DNA of 18,926 nucleotides from Porphyromonadaceae bacterium UBA3318 (GTDB taxonomy: Bacteria > Bacteroidota > Bacteroidia > Bacteroidales > Muribaculaceae): the NCBI GenBank assembly GCA_002361235.1, contig DESI01000057.1, positions 37,660-56,585 on the forward strand. Reading direction: 5' to 3'. Positions 16,992 through 18,926 of the stretch are shown piece after piece. The translations under genes and the position numbers were made by a program. Every line of letters starts with the position of its first letter. Position 1 is the first letter of the stretch. The notes beneath the pieces are model-generated. The model had not been told where the DNA came from and made no database searches. It was given only the letters and a program-made list of their open reading frames with translations.

Positions 16992-18653
16992 TCAGAATTT
17001 AATCTTATTGACGCGAACTCCCCAGGGCTTGACTGTAACCTTGACCTTCATATAGAAGTCGGAAGTCTCGTCGGGATCGTCGGGATCGACAGGATCGGGA
17101 TCATTGCCGGGTACGATGGGATGACCGAGTTTCTGTATGGTTGTCACGGCCAGTTTGTATATATTGTTGCGTACCACTCCGAATTCCATGGCGCCCATCT
17201 GCTGGGGCTTGTTGTTGTCGTTATGACGGTTCCAGTAGTAATAGTCGCAGTAGTAATGCTTGGAGCCGTTTTCTTCGGTAGCCTTATAGATGGCGAAGCC
17301 GGCCTTTACAAGTTTACTCTGTATGGTCGCGGTGGCTGATTCAGCGGCAGCTTCTTCGGGGGTCAGTGCGTTCTTGAAGGCTACAGAAATAGCATTGGCG
17401 GCATCCTGATCCACAATTTGCAGCAAGGCTGCATAGTTGCCGATCATCTTGCCGCCGAACACGTAGAGGTCGTGTCCGTTGGTCATGGCAGTCTTCAGGA
17501 CGCCGGATGCATCGGGAGTTGTGATCTCGGCACGGAACACTACGCCTGTGCTGTTGCCGTTCTTCTGCGAAGTCGAGGGATCGGAGGGAAGCGTGCTGGG
17601 CAGTGCATAGCGCCAGAAGTTGTACTGCTCGCCTTCCATATTCCCGTTCTCGTTTCCACGCTTGTTGGCGTCGGCCATGATGTCGGATACCTTGGTGAAC
17701 GTCAGGTTGTTCGATCCGAACAGGGCGTAGTTGAAATAAGTGTCGAAATCAGTGGATGTCTTTGTCAAGGCTGCCTTTTCCTCACCGAAGGGATCCACAA
17801 CGTAATTGTTTTGGGTCTCGGCGCCGAACATGGTCACAGGTGTTGTCAGAAGGCCTGTGGTGTTCACACGCTTGAACAGGTAGAACTTCTTGCCCATGTT
17901 GCACAGAGCCATCTCTTTGATGCTGACACGCAGTGCACCCACGCCGTCCTTGCCTTCCGCCAGGGTAAAGTAGTAGCAGTTGTTGGCCTCGTCCTTAACT
18001 GCTTCCGACTCCGAGATGTATTCGGCATAGTCGAAACGGGCGGCAACACGCTCAACGGTCACGTCGGCGATGTCGAATGCCGTCTCGGGAGTGGCGTAAT
18101 CACCGCCCTGAACATTGGCGAGCTCGGGTAGGCGTACAGTTGCGTCACCGGCATTTGACATCACGAACTTATTGGATGTGTAGTAAGTCTCGGGTTCTTT
18201 CTGGCAGATGAAGTCGTCGATGTTCTGGCCTACGCTGAATTCATTTGCCTCAGTTGGATTACAGATCACGTAGAACTTGGTAGCGTCGTCATTCTCTCGG
18301 TTCTGGAGATAGGTAACCATGCGTCCGCGGTTGAACATGCCTGTGGCGGTTACGTCGCCGTTGGTCTCTTCCTTGATGTTGTCCTCGCTCGAAACACGCG
18401 CGAAGTCAACGATGGTGCTGTTCTTGTCTACCATCACGAGCAGAAGGTTGGATACCTTGTTCTCGTCAGCCTGTCCTAACTCGGTGGTCGTGCTGGGGCT
18501 GGAAGTACGTGTCATGGACTGGGGAGATACAGTCAGGGTCATATACAGACCATCCATGTTGCCGGTGTTTTCCGGTACGTTGGCACTGTCATCGCTACAT
18601 GCGGTGAGCATACCGGCCGCTAATAGCGGAATGAAAAAGTCGTTGAGTTTCAT
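16992..18653 (-). CDS. Mfa1-like major fimbrial subunit (pilus shaft)
   Basis: The 553-aa product is the first gene of the pilus operon and probably the shaft subunit. It has a lipoprotein signal peptide (lipobox MLTAC, Cys19), then a first strand and QSMTRTSS with the putative processing site at Arg49. After it come NLLLVMVDKN (69-78), KFYVICNPTEA (126-136), FVMSNAG (163-169) and VERVAARFDY (200-209). The C-terminal domain shows YYYWNRHNDNN (471-481), MEFGVVRNNIYKL (489-501), an Asp/Pro-rich linker (about 513-530) and a last strand pair MKVKVTVKPWGVRVNKI that could act in donor-strand exchange. Type V pilus subunits are exported as lipoproteins, cut by an Arg-specific protease and polymerised on the cell surface; applying that here is inference. 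ATG at 18651-18653 fits the signal peptide. A leader of about 220 nt precedes it. Confidence 0.9.
   Translation of the reverse strand: MKLNDFFIPLLAAGMLTACSDDSANVPENTGNMDGLYMTLTVSPQSMTRTSSPSTTTELGQADENKVSNLLLVMVDKNSTIVDFARVSSEDNIKEETNGDVTATGMFNRGRMVTYLQNRENDDATKFYVICNPTEANEFSVGQNIDDFICQKEPETYYTSNKFVMSNAGDATVRLPELANVQGGDYATPETAFDIADVTVERVAARFDYAEYISESEAVKDEANNCYYFTLAEGKDGVGALRVSIKEMALCNMGKKFYLFKRVNTTGLLTTPVTMFGAETQNNYVVDPFGEEKAALTKTSTDFDTYFNYALFGSNNLTFTKVSDIMADANKRGNENGNMEGEQYNFWRYALPSTLPSDPSTSQKNGNSTGVVFRAEITTPDASGVLKTAMTNGHDLYVFGGKMIGNYAALLQIVDQDAANAISVAFKNALTPEEAAAESATATIQSKLVKAGFAIYKATEENGSKHYYCDYYYWNRHNDNNKPQQMGAMEFGVVRNNIYKLAVTTIQKLGHPIVPGNDPDPVDPDDPDETSDFYMKVKVTVKPWGVRVNKIKF
17070..17102 (-). 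repeat. Short in-frame microrepeat encoding an Asp/Pro-rich linker
   Basis: GTCGGGATC occurs twice in tandem (17070-17078, 17079-17087), followed by the variant GACAGGATC (17088-17096) and GGGATC. On the coding strand these encode Asp-Pro-Asp units of the linker between the C-terminal domain and the last strands of the major subunit. A 9-bp unit preserves the frame if copies are gained or lost. Confidence 0.7.
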
Positions 18654-18670
18654 ATATTAGTAATTGGTGA

Positions 18671-18704
18671 ATGAAAATTACTTTCATGTTTCGGTGTGCA
18701 TGAA
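18671..18704 (-). other. Alternative hairpins near the major subunit start
   Basis: TTTCAT (18682-18687) can pair with ATGAAA (18671-18676) over a 5-nt loop. The overlapping TTCATG (18683-18688) can instead pair with CATGAA (18699-18704) over a 10-nt loop. The two pairings exclude each other and lie 18-51 nt before the start codon. Both stems are only 6 bp, so a role in RNA folding is a suggestion. Confidence 0.35.
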
Positions 18705-18750
18705 GTACAGGCTCCAGTGCAGGTAGAGCCGGGTGGTTGTCGAACCGTGT

Positions 18751-18773
18751 CAGTCCTTGCAGATTGAGGACTG
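18751..18773 (-). other. Leader hairpin with CAGTCC/GGACTG arms (copy A)
   Basis: CAGTCCT (18751-18757) and AGGACTG (18767-18773) form a 7-bp inverted repeat with a 9-nt loop in the untranslated leader of the pilus operon. The same six-base arms recur in the hairpin at 18790-18810. Confidence 0.45.
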
Positions 18774-18789
18774 TAAGGTTGCTGAATAT

Positions 18790-18810
18790 GCAGTCCACAG
18801 ACCGGACTGC
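18790..18810 (-). other. Leader hairpin with CAGTCC/GGACTG arms (copy B)
   Basis: GCAGTCC (18790-18796) and GGACTGC (18804-18810) form a 7-bp inverted repeat with a 7-nt loop. It lies 16 bp from copy A. Since arms of A and B are interchangeable, the RNA could also fold by pairing across the two copies. Confidence 0.45.
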
Positions 18811-18831
18811 GCATTGTGGTTGTTGAATTCT

Positions 18832-18856
18832 CGGTGCCTTCAGCTTTGCTGCACCG
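18832..18856 (-). other. Third leader hairpin
   Basis: CGGTGC (18832-18837) pairs with GCACCG (18851-18856). The stem continues with AGC/GCT around a TTT loop after a 4-nt bulge (CTTC) on one side. It would be the first structured element of the pilus transcript if transcription starts near 18876. Confidence 0.4.
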
Positions 18857-18926
18857 GATGTGTGTCAATAATTTGTCACCGCAAATTTATAAGAATAATA
18901 TTATTTTACCCTTAATTCCGCAACAC

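Larger units (their letters stand above)
18654..18926 (-). promoter_or_regulatory. Leader and upstream region of the pilus operon
   Basis: No gene is recognised in these 273 bp. On the minus strand TAAATTTG (18889-18882) matches the Bacteroidota -7 element TAnnTTTG, but no good TTTG is found at the expected -33 position, so the promoter may need an activator or may differ. The predicted transcript start at about 18876 leaves about 220 nt of leader, which contains several inverted repeats listed separately. Confidence 0.5.

Overview
This window comes from a Bacteroidota chromosome, most likely order Bacteroidales. That inference rests on Mfa1/Mfa2-type fimbrial lipoproteins, Bacteroidota-style promoters (TTTG or TTG, about 20 bp, then TAnnTTTG), weak Shine-Dalgarno signals and a class I fumarase. 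The G+C-rich codon use of the housekeeping genes and the gene content fit a Muribaculaceae-like gut commensal, but the genus cannot be fixed from sequence alone.

Region 1 (1-5027, minus strand) is the start of a surface polysaccharide operon. In transcription order it holds a Wza-like export lipoprotein, a Wzc-like chain-length regulator and tyrosine autokinase, RmlA and RmlC. Gaps are 16-36 bp, so this is one transcript, and it probably continues past base 1 with further sugar-nucleotide or glycosyltransferase genes. A good Bacteroidota promoter lies at 4996-5027 and leaves a leader of about 165 nt before the wza-like start.

Region 2 (5168-8802, plus strand) is housekeeping: a class I (4Fe-4S) fumarate hydratase with its own promoter, then the translation factor LepA (EF4), which starts at TTG. 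A strong hairpin separates the two genes. A perfect 19-bp stem terminator closes lepA and lies between it and the convergent operon that follows.

Region 3 (8820-18926, minus strand) is a five-gene type V pilus (fimbria) operon. The order is an Mfa1-like major subunit, an Mfa2/FimB-like anchor, a second Mfa1-like subunit, and two very large fimbrillin-type lipoproteins of 935 and 973 aa, which are probably minor or tip adhesins. All five begin with lipoprotein signal peptides. The four polymerising subunits carry a Thr-Arg site about 30 residues after the lipobox Cys, where Arg-specific proteolysis would trigger strand-exchange assembly; no such site is apparent in the anchor. The two large proteins add C-terminal modules with an aromatic WPG motif that resemble starch-binding (CBM26-like) domains, and one also has a FISUMP-like domain. 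This suggests a pilus whose tip binds glycans. The pilus leader contains several small inverted repeats, some mutually exclusive.

The most interesting part of the window is the combination of pilus assembly signals with carbohydrate-binding-like and FISUMP-like modules in the two distal adhesins. No tRNA, rRNA, CRISPR array or insertion sequence was seen.
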